A stretch of 64,000 nucleotides of DNA from Streptomyces sulfonofaciens (GTDB taxonomy: Bacteria; Actinomycetota; Actinomycetes; Streptomycetales; Streptomycetaceae). Where the stretch lies: NCBI RefSeq assembly GCF_014656295.1, contig NZ_BNCD01000031.1, forward strand, positions 1 through 64,000, given 5' to 3'. This document shows positions 63,727 through 64,000 of this stretch, in pieces. Under the pieces are notes generated by a model, which did no database searches, was not told the origin of the DNA, and was given only the letters and a program-made list of their open reading frames with translations. Positions within the stretch are counted from its first letter, which is position 1, and every line of letters begins with the position of its first letter. Made by a program: the position numbers and the translations under genes.

Positions 63727-64000
63727 ATGCCACGCGACCGCGCGACCACCACCAGCCCGGCCCAGCTCCTGGGCCGGCTCGACCACTCAGCCTTCACCCG
63801 CCGGCACGGCGTCATCTACGGCACGGCACTCGTCGGGCACTTCCTGGACGGGTTCGCCATCAATCTGACCGGTGTCGTCCTGCCGGGCGTCATCCCGGCG
63901 TTCCACCTCAGCAGCAAGGAAGCCGGCTACCTGAGCTCCGTGCTCTTCGCCGGCATGCTCGTCGGCGCCGCCGTCGCCGGCGTGGTCTCCGACCGGCTCG
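63727..64000 (+). CDS. MFS transporter, N-terminal part (cut by window end)
   Basis: The first 91 residues of a major-facilitator transporter are present. Helix 1 is at about residues 29-50 (VIYGTALVGHFLDGFAINL) and helix 2 at 66-86 (YLSSVLFAGMLVGAAVAGVVSDRL), ending in the start of the loop 2-3 motif D-R-L-G. GAGGAGGT lies nine bases before the ATG. The substrate cannot be told from this fragment; adjacency to a MarR gene suggests regulated efflux or aromatic-acid uptake. Confidence 0.85.
   Translation, partial: MPRDRATTTSPAQLLGRLDHSAFTRRHGVIYGTALVGHFLDGFAINLTGVVLPGVIPAFHLSSKEAGYLSSVLFAGMLVGAAVAGVVSDRL

Noticed and set aside
1-64000. tRNA or rRNA genes
   Set aside because: No cloverleaf with a GTTCGANTC-type T-arm and CCA-proximal stem, and no rRNA-like sequence, was recognised by eye; a tRNA scan would settle it.

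Overview
The window is about 73% G+C, has dense GC-biased coding on both strands, GTG and TTG starts, apparently leaderless genes and a single in-frame TTA codon. The gene set (GlnR, Nur, RsiG, MshD, CsoR, a bldA-type TTA gene) and gene order point to the core chromosome of a Streptomyces species. From memory the order resembles the S. coelicolor SCO4125-SCO4190 region; no database was searched.

Region 1 (0.2-15.7 kb): a GNAT gene, then a minus-strand operon resembling a stripped-down type IV secretion/conjugation apparatus. It has a small two-helix protein, a VirB8/TcpC-like protein, a VirB6/TrbL-like protein, an SCO6880-family protein, a VirB4-like ATPase and a coupling protein whose Walker A looks destroyed. 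A large proline-rich membrane protein lies upstream behind its own terminator. A VirB1-like lytic transglycosylase/NlpC-P60 enzyme and a PAP2 phosphatase follow on the other strand. No relaxase is visible.

Region 2 (15.8-20.7 kb): a lipoprotein-type BBE flavoenzyme, a LppX/LolA-like lipoprotein, a small conserved protein, a long 18-bp minisatellite, and csoR with a copper-type operator upstream.

Region 3 (20.9-37.4 kb): a phosphate/polyphosphate neighbourhood. It holds DUF47-pit, pstSCAB with a four-unit PHO box, a NUDIX-CHAD-ppk operon, mshD and a secreted 5'-nucleotidase. A divergent oxidoreductase/TetR pair sits between pstS and the NUDIX gene and looks like an accessory insertion.

Region 4 (37.5-50.9 kb): a TetR gene; an OmpR-type two-component system next to an HtrA-like protease; a LacI regulator; glnR; a hydrolase-MoaD-membrane protein operon; a DUF2993 protein; and the cysA sulfurtransferase/DUF1416 operon, preceded by a probably leaderless Cys-containing leader peptide.

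Region 5 (51-57.1 kb): DUF3099, DsrE-like, a 33-residue membrane peptide, a nitrobindin-like protein lacking the heme His, the nickel regulator nur, ygfZ, dtd with an unusual insertion, rsiG (c-di-GMP-dependent anti-WhiG) and a Rhizobium-type asparaginase.

Region 6 (57.2-64 kb) looks more accessory. It contains an SDR pseudogene, an atypical SDR divergent from a TetR gene with paired operators, a flanking pair of 45-bp inverted repeats, a PhyH dioxygenase, an RsbW-like ATPase, a MerR-like regulator behind a structured leader, and a MarR regulator followed by an MFS transporter that runs off the end.

Intergenic space is unusually rich in short tandem repeats (7, 12, 15, 17, 18, 23 and 75 bp units). 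Related low-complexity insertions occur inside several proteins.
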